DNA of 64,000 bases from Rhodoferax sp. (GCF_028714215.1 NZ_JAQTMS010000015.1:1-64000), one strand, 5' to 3'. Shown: positions 26,920 through 35,430, counted from the first letter of the stretch. The notes: generated by a model not told the origin, from the sequence alone. Made by a program: numbers and translations.

Positions 26920-27558
26920 TTAGTAACCTACGGTGAAGCGGCTGCGGCTGTGGGCCGGGTGCTCCAGTTCGTCGAGCAGCGCCACGGCATAGTCCTGCAC
27001 GGAGATGCGGCTGTCGCCCGCGGCAGTGGTGATCAACTGCTCGGTGCCGAGGCGGAACTGTCCAGTTCGCTGGCCTGGCTCGATGAAGAGGCTGGGGCTC
27101 AGCATGCTCCAATCCAGCGCCGTCTCGGCGCGCAGCAGGTGCAGTGCCTTGCGTGCGCCTTCCGCCGTTCCCTTGTAGGCCGCCGGGAATTCAGCTGTGT
27201 CTAGCAGTTGTACGCCTGGCGCCACTTCCAGAGAGCCGGCACCGCCGACCGCCAGCAGACGTGATACGCCCGCCTCTCGCGTCGCCTGGAGGATGGAGCG
27301 GAAGCCCTTCAGGTAGTAGTCCTCGACGTCTTTCTGGGCGTGGCCGCTGAACGCGGTGAGCACGACATCGTGGCTCCTGAGCTGTGCCGCCAGGGCAGCG
27401 GTGTCGAGCACGTCGGATTGCAGGGCCGTCAGCAAAGGATGGGCCGCCAGGCGTTCCGGGCGACCAACCAGGCCAGTCACGCGATGACCGCGGTTCAGTG
27501 CTTCGGCCAGCAAGGCTGAGCCGATGAAGCCGCTGGCGCCAATGAGTGCGATGTTCAT
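26920..27558 (-). CDS. NAD(P)H-binding (NmrA/SDR-atypical) protein
   Basis: 212 residues. MNIALIGASGFIGSALLAEAL is a Rossmann glycine motif. The sequence then follows the YwnB/YhfK-like atypical short-chain reductases (VVLTAFSGH; GAGSLEVAPGVQLLDT). It is divergent from a LysR regulator across 159 bp, the common arrangement in which the regulator controls the reductase. The substrate is unknown. Confidence 0.85.
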   Translation of the reverse strand: MNIALIGASGFIGSALLAEALNRGHRVTGLVGRPERLAAHPLLTALQSDVLDTAALAAQLRSHDVVLTAFSGHAQKDVEDYYLKGFRSILQATREAGVSRLLAVGGAGSLEVAPGVQLLDTAEFPAAYKGTAEGARKALHLLRAETALDWSMLSPSLFIEPGQRTGQFRLGTEQLITTAAGDSRISVQDYAVALLDELEHPAHSRSRFTVGY

Positions 27559-27717
27559 GATGTGTTTTCTTTCAAGTAGATAAGGAGGGATGCCGGTCGT
27601 TGCCGACGACCTGAGGGGGCAACTTTCGCAGCTTTCTTTGTTCAGATAAAGAGCGAAAGTTAGAATTCATTGTTATGAATTTTTTGACAATTAGCGAGGT
27701 CGTGAAAGCATCCAGCC

Positions 27718-28638
27718 ATGCGACATGAGACGGCGGTTGACCTGAATGCCGTGCTGGTGTTCGCCGCGGTGGCGCAGGCCGGCGGCTTCACCGCCGCAGC
27801 CGAGCGGCTGGGGCTATCCAAGGCCCGCGTCAGCCTGGAGGTCGGCCGGCTGGAGGCGCGTCTGGGCGTCGGTCTGTTGACACGCACCACGCGTCGCGTA
27901 CTGGTGACCGAGGCCGGGCAGAAGCTGCTTGACGAGTGCGTGCCGCTGTTGCGCAACGCGCAGGAAACGCTGGCCGGCCTGGGCCAGCGGGACCTACTCC
28001 AAGGCACTCTGCGGATCGCCTGCACGGTCGAGCATGCGGTGCAATCGCTGGCCGGTACCGTGGCCAGGTTCGCTCGGCTGCACCCGCAACTGCAAATTGA
28101 ACTTCGCTCAAGTGACATGGTTGTCAACCTGGTGGCCGAAGGGATAGACGTGGCCATCCGCATGGGCTGGCTGCGCGACTCGACCCTGCGTGCCACCCGC
28201 CTCGGTACGTTCGGCCAGTGGGTGGTGGCGTCGCCCGATTACCTGCGCCGCTCGGGGTTGCCGCAAGCACCCGAAGACTTGGCGCAGATGGACTGGGTCA
28301 CGCTCACCTTGCTACCCACGCCGCTGACCTGGCATTTCACCGGAGCTCAGGGCGAACTGCGGACCGTGCGGACGGCCAGTCGCTTGCGCTGCGACTCGGC
28401 TGCCACGCTGCGCGCCTTGCTGCTCGAAGGCGCCGGCGTGTCGGTGATGGACCAACTCAGCACCGACGAACTGGTACGCCGCGGCGACCTGATCAGACTG
28501 CTGCCCGAATGGCGGCTGCCGGAAGGCGGCATCTACGCCGTATACGCACCCGGCCGGCACATACAGCCCAAGGTGCGGGCCTTCATCGACTTTTACGTGG
28601 CGCACTTGAATGCCAGCACAACACCTGAAGCGCGGTAG
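27718..28638 (+). CDS. LysR-family transcriptional regulator
   Basis: 306 residues with the N-terminal helix-turn-helix NAVLVFAAVAQAGGFTAAAERLGLSKARVSLEVGRLEARLG, followed by a LysR substrate-binding domain (LRIACTVEHAVQSLAGTVARFARLHPQLQIEL; EGIDVAIRMGWL). It resembles the TrmB/CrgA-like branch. It is divergent from the NmrA-like reductase gene, its probable target. The stop is followed at once by a boxA-like repeat fragment. Confidence 0.9.
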   Translation: MRHETAVDLNAVLVFAAVAQAGGFTAAAERLGLSKARVSLEVGRLEARLGVGLLTRTTRRVLVTEAGQKLLDECVPLLRNAQETLAGLGQRDLLQGTLRIACTVEHAVQSLAGTVARFARLHPQLQIELRSSDMVVNLVAEGIDVAIRMGWLRDSTLRATRLGTFGQWVVASPDYLRRSGLPQAPEDLAQMDWVTLTLLPTPLTWHFTGAQGELRTVRTASRLRCDSAATLRALLLEGAGVSVMDQLSTDELVRRGDLIRLLPEWRLPEGGIYAVYAPGRHIQPKVRAFIDFYVAHLNASTTPEAR

Positions 28639-28641
28639 ATG

Positions 28642-28690
28642 ACTCGGTCAGGGCGCGCAGGGGCGCGCTCCAGGCTGCCAAGCGCTCGAT
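28642..28690. repeat. boxA-related repeat fragment (copy D)
   Basis: Bases 28642-28669 match boxA-internal 38560-38587 at 26 of 28 positions (ACTCGGTCA, GGCGCGCA and GGGCGCGCT blocks). The continuation CAGGCTGCCA/CGCTCGAT matches the sequence downstream of the same block at 33501-33522, the 3' end of higA. It is the leftmost of the boxA-derived fragments. Confidence 0.65.
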
Positions 28691-28717
28691 AACTGAGGTC
28701 TGATTGACCAGCGATGC

Positions 28718-29143
28718 CTAGCGATTGACCTCGCTCTTGACCGCGTCGACCTCAGGGGCTGGCGCGGCGCCGACCCGGTAGAAAATCAGTTGCGCCACGC
28801 CCAGCGCGATCGGCAATAGAGCCCAGGTTGCCGCCTCGGGACCCTCGTTGACGAACAAGGCAACGCCCAACGCCAGTCCCAGCAACAGCAACGCCAGGCC
28901 CCGGTGCAGGCTGTTGACCTTGGCGCCACATTCGCGCCCGCGCCCATTCGTGAAGAACTCGGGTGGCAAAGGCGGCACTTCCATGCCGCGCTCGATGGCC
29001 AGCAAGCGCTCCTTGTGGTGCAGCTCGAACATGCGGGTCTTCTTTTCATGGTCGAGCCACAGCGCGAGCATGCCGATGCCGATGCCCATCACAATGGCGA
29101 TGATGGGAATCATCAGGGGCATGATATGTTTTAGATCGTCCAT
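28718..29143 (-). CDS. DUF6249-like membrane protein
   Basis: 141 residues. One N-terminal helix (IMPLMIPIIAIVMGIGIGMLAL) is followed by the cytoplasmic LDHEKKTRMFELHHKERLLAIERGMEVPPLPP and two C-terminal helices. The HKERLxAIERGMExP segment is the hallmark of DUF6249. It is divergent from the ECF sigma gene, an arrangement often seen for this family, which suggests a shared stress or envelope function. Confidence 0.75.
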   Translation of the reverse strand: MDDLKHIMPLMIPIIAIVMGIGIGMLALWLDHEKKTRMFELHHKERLLAIERGMEVPPLPPEFFTNGRGRECGAKVNSLHRGLALLLLGLALGVALFVNEGPEAATWALLPIALGVAQLIFYRVGAAPAPEVDAVKSEVNR

Positions 29144-29269
29144 GGGAAACTCCTGTTAGTGGATTGACGTGTGTTGATACCCGCCACGCCGTGTCAGGGT
29201 TTCATCGTTTTGAAAAAAAATAATCCACCCTTGTTGAAACCGATTCAAAACCAGCAGGTATCAACGCTA

Positions 29270-29896
29270 ATGCCCAACGATCAAGCACTTTCCCGATTGC
29301 CTGCTTCCATGGGAGAGACGGACGCAGCCCAACGGGATGCGGACATCGTCGGCTTGCTGCACGATGGTCAAAACCACCTGGCTTTTGAATATCTGGTGCA
29401 ACGCTACGACGCCAAGGTGTTCCATCTGTGCCTGGCGCTGCTGCGCGACACCCATACCGCCCAGGACCTCGCGCAGGACAGCCTGCTGCGCGTCTGGCGC
29501 TCGCTGTCGAGCTACAACGCCGGCACCGCAGCCCTGTCGACCTGGATCTACGCCATTGCCCGCAATCGCTGTCTCACCGAGCTGGCACGCCGCAAGCAGG
29601 CCGGCGCGCAGCGGGACGATGCCGTGACCTGGGACGCTATTGAGCAGTTGCCCGCGGCGGCGCCAGATCACGACGCGGCCGCGCTGGCGCTGCTGCGACA
29701 CATGGTGGATTCCCTGCCCAAGGCCTATCAGACCTGCCTGAAGCTGTACTACTTCGAGGAGCATTCGGTCGACGAGGTCGCCAGCATGCTGGACTTGCCG
29801 CAGGGCACTGTCAAAACCCATTTGCACCGGGCTCGCCAGGCCCTGTACCAAGCGCTGCAGGCCAAGGGGCTTGCCAGCCCATCCCTATGGCTGTGA
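29270..29896 (+). CDS. ECF-type RNA polymerase sigma factor
   Basis: 208 residues. Region 2 is FEYLVQRYDAKVFHLCLALLRDTHTAQDLAQDSLLRVWRSL with STWIYAIARNRCLTELARR. Region 4 is LPKAYQTCLKLYYFEEHSVDEVASMLDLPQGTVKTHLHRARQAL. The open frame extends to 29171, but the ATG at 29270 matches the family N-terminus. The next gene, a small membrane protein 11 bases downstream, is the natural anti-sigma candidate. Confidence 0.9.
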   Translation: MPNDQALSRLPASMGETDAAQRDADIVGLLHDGQNHLAFEYLVQRYDAKVFHLCLALLRDTHTAQDLAQDSLLRVWRSLSSYNAGTAALSTWIYAIARNRCLTELARRKQAGAQRDDAVTWDAIEQLPAAAPDHDAAALALLRHMVDSLPKAYQTCLKLYYFEEHSVDEVASMLDLPQGTVKTHLHRARQALYQALQAKGLASPSLWL

Positions 29897-29907
29897 GGAG
29901 TAACACC

Positions 29908-30354
29908 ATGCCCATGAATTCAATTCCAGTCGACGAGCCGGCACTGTCAGCGGAGCAAGAGCGCGTGCTGGATCGGGCGCTGCTACAGGCGCTGCGTGCA
30001 CCGCCACTGCCCGACGGCTTTCGCTCCGGCTTGCTGAGCGCCGTGCGGCGGGACGCCGCATCCGGCCTGGAATCGCGCAAGCGCGCACTGGAGCTGGAAT
30101 ACACGCAAGCGCTGCAACGGCTGCAACGCGGCCACATTCGCCTGCAACGCGACACGCTGGCCTTGATCCTGGTGATTGCGTTTAGCGCCGGGGCTTGCGC
30201 CAACCTGGCCCTGCCCTGGCTACAACGTGTTCTGGGTATCGATCCGGCAGTGACCCTGTCGATGCTGGCCCTGGTGATTGGCCTGGCAGCAGGCGCCAGC
30301 GTCTGGCTCGATCGGTTCGCCCGACCGGGGTGGCTGTTCGGCGCGGATCAGTAG
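29908..30354 (+). CDS. small membrane protein, possible anti-sigma factor
   Basis: 148 residues from the ATG at 29908, preceded by GAGGAG. A charged N-terminal half (EQERVLDRALLQALRAPPLPDGFRSGLLSAVRR) and a helical Gln/Arg-rich stretch precede two membrane helices (LALILVIAFSAGACANLAL and LSMLALVIGLAAGASVWL). Position behind the sigma gene and topology suggest a membrane-anchored anti-sigma factor, but no recognised zinc motif is present. The last four residues and the stop codon are supplied by the boxA-derived repeat at 30341, so the native C-terminus may be lost. Confidence 0.6.
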   Translation: MPMNSIPVDEPALSAEQERVLDRALLQALRAPPLPDGFRSGLLSAVRRDAASGLESRKRALELEYTQALQRLQRGHIRLQRDTLALILVIAFSAGACANLALPWLQRVLGIDPAVTLSMLALVIGLAAGASVWLDRFARPGWLFGADQ

Positions 30355-30422
30355 GTCTCCAGGTGCAGCCGCTCTTGCCTCTTGAACGCCAGCGCCACTG
30401 GGTCATGGCGCGCATCCTCGCC
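30341..30422 (-). repeat. boxA-derived repeat (copy A)
   Basis: Aligns to 33418-33493 with six mismatches over about 75 bp. The minus strand of the first 40 bases encodes the boxA C-terminus ([15 protein letters not shown], here with substitutions) joined to a boxA-internal segment, so both copies share the same internal deletion. The left boundary reads GCGCGGATCAG, with TCA the reverse of the stop codon. Confidence 0.8.
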
Positions 30423-30630
30423 GGAAAAGGTGGTCGTTCATTGGATCGGGTCGCGCTCATTGCGGGCGAAGGAAAACGCTCTCTATCATTTTGACTCTCA
30501 CCCACTCACCTGCAAAAGGAAGACTTGGACCGCAAGGCTTCTTGCTCGCATATATTCGTTAGCTATCCGCTAGCGCGAGTTCGCTCGCCGGCAGCTTGAC
30601 CCACTTATCCTTAGCTCCAAGGAGGCACTG

Positions 30631-31194
30631 TTGTTCCAGACCATCAAATCACTGTCCCTGCAACGTTGGCCCTGGCTGCTGCTGGCAGCCGTTGCCCTGG
30701 CGCTCGACGGGACTGCACTGACACTGCAGCATGTCTTCAATGTGCCGCCCTGCAACGAATGCATCTACATCCGACTCGGCGTCCTGGGCGTGGGGGTCGC
30801 GGGCCTGCTCGGGGCGCTGGCGCCCAGGGTGCCCGCCTTTCGCCTGGCGGGGCTGGCGGTCTGGATGGGCGCTCTGGGCTGGAGTCTGTACCGGGCCAAC
30901 CTCCTGCTCAACCTGGAGCGCGTGGTACGGGAAGGCGGCGCCACCGGCTGTGCCCGATTCAAGGGATTTCCGTCGTGGCTCGCCCTCGATGCATGGCTAC
31001 CCGCAATGTTCGAGCCGCGGGCCATGTGCGGCGATGTGAGTTGGACGTTTCTCGGGCAATCGGTGACGTTCTGGATTTGGGTGGCTCTCTGGTGCCTGGC
31101 CTTGACGGCCGCGTTGGTGCTGGTCGCTCAGAAGATGACCGTCTTCCCTGCGCCAGCAGTTGACGACTCCCCGGGCTTTCGTCCGGAGCGTTAG
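30631..31194 (+). CDS. dsbB: DsbB-like disulfide bond formation protein
   Basis: 187 residues from a TTG at 30631 with a perfect AAGGAGG 7 bases upstream. Four membrane helices are visible. CNECIYIRLGVLGVG carries the first-loop CxxC with the following Arg as in DsbB. The second periplasmic loop has CARFKGFPSWLALDAWLPAMFEPRAMCGDVSW with the second cysteine pair. It would reoxidise DsbA using quinone. It stands alone between two cassettes. Confidence 0.88.
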   Translation: MFQTIKSLSLQRWPWLLLAAVALALDGTALTLQHVFNVPPCNECIYIRLGVLGVGVAGLLGALAPRVPAFRLAGLAVWMGALGWSLYRANLLLNLERVVREGGATGCARFKGFPSWLALDAWLPAMFEPRAMCGDVSWTFLGQSVTFWIWVALWCLALTAALVLVAQKMTVFPAPAVDDSPGFRPER

Positions 31195-31433
31195 CTTCGA
31201 TCGGAGTGAGCGCGGACGTTGAGCGTCAACCGTCTGGAATTTTGAACGTCGGGTATCTGCGTTCAGCCGGTACTCGGAACCAAATGTGGGACCGTCCGCT
31301 GCTGGTCGATGGCCTCCAATCATCACTACGCCATTACCGAGCCAACAATACGTGCATAGGTGCAAAAGTTCACTTGCAAACGTTATCAATATTGGCCCTT
31401 CTGCGCACACAGTCGGCGCGATATAGTTGACCG

Positions 31434-32042
31434 ATGCACATTGCAATACTCACATTTGACGGGTTCAATGAACTCGACTCGCTGGTCGCCCTTGGCATTC
31501 TGAATCGCATCAAGAAGCCTGGTTGGCGCGTTACCTTGTCCTGCCCCACCCCTACGGTCACATCAATGAATGGTGTTACCTTGCACGCGCAGTCCACGCT
31601 GGCTGATGCCTGCGAAGCGGATGCGGTGCTTTTCGGCAGCGGAATGAAAACCCGCGACATTGCCAGCGACCAGAGCGTCATGGGGCAGTTGAAACTCGAC
31701 CCGTCACGACAGCTTATTGGTGCGCAATGCTCTGGCACTCTGATGCTGGCCAAGCTCGGTTACTTGAAGAGGATTCCCGCTTGCACTGACTTGCTGACGA
31801 AGCCGTGGGTAGAAGAAGCTGGAGTCGATGTGCTTAACCAGCCGTTCTACGCGGATGGCAATCTGGCTACCGCAGGTGGTTGCCTGTCGTCTCAGTATTT
31901 GGCGGCTTGGGTGATTGCGCGATTTGAAGGCCTGGAAGCCGCCAAATCAGCGATGCACTACGTTGCCCCGGTTGGCGAAAAGGAACTCTACGTCGAACGT
32001 GCGCTGGCGAATATCACCCCCTATCTGCTTGTGAAGCCTTGA
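31434..32042 (+). CDS. DJ-1/PfpI (GATase1-like) family protein
   Basis: 202 residues. LTFDGFNELDSLVALGIL opens the fold, and the nucleophile elbow is IGAQCSGTLMLAKLG (Cys, about 102), followed by GGCLSSQYLAAWVI. It resembles the InhA/DJ-1 subgroup. The catalytic elbow is intact; the substrate is unknown. No operon partner is evident. It is AT-richer than the box genes nearby, consistent with a cassette origin (inference). Confidence 0.85.
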   Translation: MHIAILTFDGFNELDSLVALGILNRIKKPGWRVTLSCPTPTVTSMNGVTLHAQSTLADACEADAVLFGSGMKTRDIASDQSVMGQLKLDPSRQLIGAQCSGTLMLAKLGYLKRIPACTDLLTKPWVEEAGVDVLNQPFYADGNLATAGGCLSSQYLAAWVIARFEGLEAAKSAMHYVAPVGEKELYVERALANITPYLLVKP

Positions 32043-32188
32043 TATTTGAAGCGGGGTAAGTGGCCGCTGCAGGTTGACTCGATCCCATCAGGACATGGTC
32101 GCAATTTGACCGTCGCTTGCGCAGCGCGTGGTGCCTGTCGGGACGGTGCTCTAAGCAGCTAGACCCTGCAACACCGGACATTCCGATG

Positions 32189-32632
32189 TTACGTGCCGGA
32201 ACCAGGTTTCGGGTTTGGCGCAGACCCCTGCATGAATGTTGCAACACCCTCCGGAATGGAGACCCAGGGCAGCTTCGACCGGACCCAGATATGTCTGTCG
32301 ATTACGAACCAATCCGTTTCATCAAAGGTTCCTGCTGCAATGCTTCTCATCCCCGGTCGGACCTCCGCGGTATGGGCCACAGTCGTTCCGCAATTCGGGC
32401 AGAAGTTCATTCTCAACCAGCGCCCGCTTTCATCAGAACGATGCTCGCACTCTGCCAATTGCCCTTGAAGGAACTCCACAGAGTGTTCGTCGAAGGAAGC
32501 AATGGCAGCGAACGCGCTTGCCAGTCTTCGCTGACAGAACTTGCAATGGCACACAGTGCTGAAGGCGGGCTTTCCATAAACGCGGTAACGAACTGCGCCG
32601 CAAGCACAGCCTCCTGCGTGACTTTCAATCAT
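32189..32632 (-). CDS. GFA-domain (glutathione-dependent formaldehyde-activating-like) zinc protein
   Basis: 147 residues. The CENP-V/GFA zinc ligands are GGCACGAVRY, CHCKFCQRR and NFCPNCGTTV, followed by RPGMRSIAAGTFDE and the closing FVIDRHIWVRSKLPWV. The family binds two zincs; only a few members act on S-hydroxymethylglutathione, so the function is open. Confidence 0.88.
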   Translation of the reverse strand: MIESHAGGCACGAVRYRVYGKPAFSTVCHCKFCQRRLASAFAAIASFDEHSVEFLQGQLAECEHRSDESGRWLRMNFCPNCGTTVAHTAEVRPGMRSIAAGTFDETDWFVIDRHIWVRSKLPWVSIPEGVATFMQGSAPNPKPGSGT

Positions 32633-32759
32633 TTTTGGCTCCAGTACTTGGAAGGGTGGGTGTCAGACGGATTATCGTGGCGGCTAATGCATGGCGAGTA
32701 CCTTCCGACGGCGAGCCATGCGCTAAGCTCTAGACCAGCCGGAGTAGACAATTATCCCC

Positions 32760-33313
32760 ATGCAGTCAACCATTGCGCTCACACTAGGTGCCCCCATTTC
32801 TACCCCGCGACTTGCGCTTGAACCCATGGGTGAGCGCCATGCCGACGCCTTCTTTGCACCGCTGCAGGAAGAGCCTCTGTACCAGTGGATTTCCATGAAG
32901 AAACCGCCAAGTCTGGAATGGCTGCGTGCGCGCTGGCGGGGCATTGAGAACAGGATGGCGCCCGATGGCCAGTTTGCGTGGCCCACCGGGCGGTACGGTG
33001 CAAGTCGGACGGCGTGTACATCGGCAGAGTCGATGCCGAAGTCAGCAGCACGCTGGAGGCTGTCAACTTTGGCTACTACTTCTTTCACCAGCATTGGGGG
33101 CAGGGCTATGCAACAGAGGCGGTTGCGGGGGCTACACAACACTTGATGGCCCAGGGAGTGCACCGCTTGGTAGCCACCGTAACGAAGGGCAACACCGCGT
33201 CGGCGCGGGTGCTGCAAAAGGCCGGCTATGAGTTCAACCGGCTATTGGTGGGCAATGACATGATTCGAGGCATTGCCGTTGACGACGAAGAGTACGTAAA
33301 GTTGGCCTCATGA
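32760..33313 (+). pseudogene. GNAT acetyltransferase broken by a frameshift
   Basis: The first frame (32760 to about 32990) encodes LETPRL-like TPRLALEPMGERHADAFFAPL and runs to GQFAW. The homology then continues one frame back with CKSDGVYIGRVDAEVSSTLEAVNFGYYF, HQHWGQGYATEAVAG and the acetyl-CoA loop, ending at 33313. A single-base change near 32975-33000 splits the gene. A sequencing error in this spot is an alternative. Confidence 0.8.
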
Positions 33314-33376
33314 CGAGTTGACAGGCGCTTGCCGCTTGGAGCAGGCCTATTTGGCAACGCCACTTCCGCCCTCAAT

Positions 33377-33493
33377 CAATCGGATATTCGCCCATCTCGC
33401 CCCGACTGCCAGCTGTGGCGCGGATCAGTAGGTCTCCAGATGCAGGCGCCCTTCCCTCTTGAGCGCCAGCGCCACTTGGTCATGGCGCGCATG
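33377..33493 (-). repeat. 38-bp repeat plus boxA-derived repeat (copy B)
   Basis: 33377-33414 matches 20478-20515 (32/38). From 33418 the sequence matches copy A. 33425-33466 matches the true boxA 3' end (38179-38220) with two mismatches, and 33473-33502 matches boxA-internal 38560-38587 and flank with one mismatch. About 335 bp of boxA are therefore missing between the two parts, at a GCGC-rich junction. Confidence 0.85.
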
Positions 33494-33501
33494 GGCGCGC
33501 T

Positions 33502-33777
33502 CTAGGCTGCCAGCCGCTCGATTCGCGGACGCTTCATCTTGCCCGCCTGGTACAAGTCGTACTGCAACTGCAAGCCTGCCCACAACTCAGGGCTGGTCCC
33601 AAAGGCTTCAGCCAGGCGATAAGCCATGTCGGCGGAAACACCTGAAGAGCCAGTGACCACGCGCGACAGAGTGACGCGGTTGACGCCCAGCTTCACCGCG
33701 GCTTCTGTCACGGTGATGTCGCCCAAATACTCCCGGAGGACTTCGCCAGGGTGCGGCGGGTTGTGCATACGAGTCAT
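33502..33777 (-). CDS. higA: HigA-family antitoxin
   Basis: 91 residues. MHNPPHPGEVLREYLGD ITVTEAAVKLGVNRVTLSRV is the HigA opening and helix-turn-helix, followed by SADMAYRLAEAFGTSPELWAGLQLQYDL. It neutralises the HigB toxin encoded just upstream and represses the pair. The last codons overlap the right edge of the boxA-derived repeat region. Confidence 0.93.
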   Translation of the reverse strand: MTRMHNPPHPGEVLREYLGDITVTEAAVKLGVNRVTLSRVVTGSSGVSADMAYRLAEAFGTSPELWAGLQLQYDLYQAGKMKRPRIERLAA

Positions 33778-33785
33778 ATTGAACC

Positions 33786-34064
33786 TCAGTGGTAGTCCCG
33801 GTAATCAACAAGCACGGCATCCTCACCCTCAAAGGCGAACACCATGCGCCAGTTTCCATTGACAGTAAGCGCCCAATGGCCTTTCAGCTCACCCTTCAAG
33901 GGGTGCAGCGCCCAAGACGGCGCCGAAAGGTCTTCGGGCTTTACCGCTTGATCCAGAGCAGCCAACTGTAGGCGCAGCTTGGAAGCGTGCGCAGCCTGTA
34001 TTCCTGACTTGCTGCCCGTTTCAAAAAAGCGTTGCAAACCTTTGTGACGGAAACTCTTGATCAT
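33786..34064 (-). CDS. higB: HigB/RelE-family toxin
   Basis: 92 residues from the ATG at 34064. MIKSFRHKGLQRFFETGSKSGI, then HASKLRLQLAALDQA, and the RelE-like C-terminus GHWALTVNGNWRMVFAFEGEDAVLVDYRDYH. It is a ribosome-dependent mRNA interferase of the HigB type. Toxin-first order and an 8-base gap to higA are standard. It is divergent from the ABC three-component operon, whose promoter must share the 34065-34218 interval. Confidence 0.93.
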   Translation of the reverse strand: MIKSFRHKGLQRFFETGSKSGIQAAHASKLRLQLAALDQAVKPEDLSAPSWALHPLKGELKGHWALTVNGNWRMVFAFEGEDAVLVDYRDYH

Positions 34065-34107
34065 TTGGGCAGATTGTAGTCCGTAGCGCATCAGGCTACA
34101 AGGAGTT

Positions 34108-34127
34108 TGATCAGGAGTGTGATCAGG
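34108..34127 (+). promoter_or_regulatory. direct repeat between higB and the ABC three-component operon
   Basis: TGATCAGG occurs at 34108-34115 and 34120-34127, 12 bases apart. It lies between the divergent higB and nuclease genes, where HigA or another repressor could act on both. No strong -35/-10 pair was identified. The claim rests on the repeat and its position. Confidence 0.35.
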
Positions 34128-34218
34128 GGCGCTTTTGGGGCTATCGCGGGAACAGGCATATGTAAGATATAGTCGAAAATCCGCAGGTACAAAACAGAAC
34201 AGCCAGGAGGGACAGTCA

Positions 34219-35430
34219 GTGACAAAGCCCCAAAGTTCGCGAGCAAGAAGGAAGAAGCGAAATACAGATGCTTCGGGGCAAGCCCTGGGATATGCACTGC
34301 AGTACACCCGCCTCACCCACATGCTGCTCGAGGCTGCACCAGAGGCGTTCTGTAGCCTCGAGTGCCTTGATGACATTGCCGAGGAATCGCCTCGTGATGG
34401 GCTGCGCTTGGTGCAGAGTAAGAGCGCCCTCACGGCGAATCCTGTTGCAGACCGGGCCAAGTCCCTCTGGAAGACCTTCTCCAATTGGTTGGACTTGCTC
34501 TCGAGCGCAGATTATCAAACTGAACACACCATCTTCGAAATTTACGTGTCGCGGCCGGTCGACGGGCCAATAGTTCGAGCGTTCCACGACGCCACGACCA
34601 TCGACGCGGCTTCTGCGGCAATTGCGGCCGCGCGTCTGGCGCTTTGGGGGCCAGCCCCGGATTTCGCTTTGCGTGAGAGCTTGTCGCCGGAAATTGCCAC
34701 GTACGTCAACCGCGTGCTTGCTTTAGACGAGTCCAGAGTGAGTCTGATCATTCGCAATTTCAGACTGGTATGCGGAAGCGGGAGCCCAAGTGCCGACCTG
34801 GAAGATTTGATACGTACTCATCCGGTACGACCGTCCAAGGTGCGCGACATTGCTGACTACATTTGCGGGGTCGTAAAGCGACGAGTCGACGAACTGCTTG
34901 AAAAGGCATTGCCGGCGGTTATCAGTCGAGACGAAATTCACACCATTTACAGTTCTTTTTGTCGCAAGGTGGACAGCGATACGGTTCTCACCAGCTTTGC
35001 CAAGCATCCTACACGGGATGAGGCCATGCGCAACTTGCCAGAAATGTTTGTGCGCCAGCTGGATCTGATTGGCCTCGACTTCGAAGACAAGCTTGAAGCG
35101 ATAAATGATTTCCTGATGGCTTGCGCCGATCGAACTGAGTGGGCAATTAGGGGGGACGTTGACGAGTCATCGTTTGACGACCTCAACGACAAGCTGAGGC
35201 GAACATGGAAGAACAGAAGAAGCACGTTGTCGATTCTGCATCAAGCGCTGCCTCTAGATCGGCAAGGAGAATTGCTTTATAGGAACTGTTTAGAAGAGAA
35301 GGCACCTCTACAGGCAAAAGACACTCCGGCCCATTTCATACCCGGATGCCTGCATCGATTGGCTGACGACTTGTTCATAGGCTGGCATCCGAGCTACGAA
35401 TCCCTGCTAAAAGTCAAGAGGGCGGCATGA
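34219..35430 (+). CDS. ABC three-component system, DUF4297-like nuclease component
   Basis: 403 residues from a GTG at 34219, supported by AGGAGG 8 bases upstream; the frame is open to 34135. The N-terminal region has the DUF4297/Cap4-like restriction-endonuclease pattern: GYALQYTRLTHMLLEAAP, SLECLDDIAEES (acidic), then DGLRLVQSKSALT, giving the E/D ... QxK core, and SLWKTFSNWLDLL. The C-terminal half (about 250-400; MFVRQLDLIGLDFEDKLEAINDF, LNDKLRRTWKNRR, FIPGCLHRLADDLFIGWHP) looks like the shared C-terminal domain of ABC-3C effectors. It overlaps the next gene (ATGA). Role inferred: DNA-cleaving effector of a conflict system. Confidence 0.75.
   Translation: MTKPQSSRARRKKRNTDASGQALGYALQYTRLTHMLLEAAPEAFCSLECLDDIAEESPRDGLRLVQSKSALTANPVADRAKSLWKTFSNWLDLLSSADYQTEHTIFEIYVSRPVDGPIVRAFHDATTIDAASAAIAAARLALWGPAPDFALRESLSPEIATYVNRVLALDESRVSLIIRNFRLVCGSGSPSADLEDLIRTHPVRPSKVRDIADYICGVVKRRVDELLEKALPAVISRDEIHTIYSSFCRKVDSDTVLTSFAKHPTRDEAMRNLPEMFVRQLDLIGLDFEDKLEAINDFLMACADRTEWAIRGDVDESSFDDLNDKLRRTWKNRRSTLSILHQALPLDRQGELLYRNCLEEKAPLQAKDTPAHFIPGCLHRLADDLFIGWHPSYESLLKVKRAA

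Noticed and set aside
34135..34218. Upstream TTG start for the ABC-3C nuclease gene
   Set aside because: The GTG at 34219 has AGGAGG at proper spacing; the extra 28 residues are low-information and overlap the regulatory repeats.
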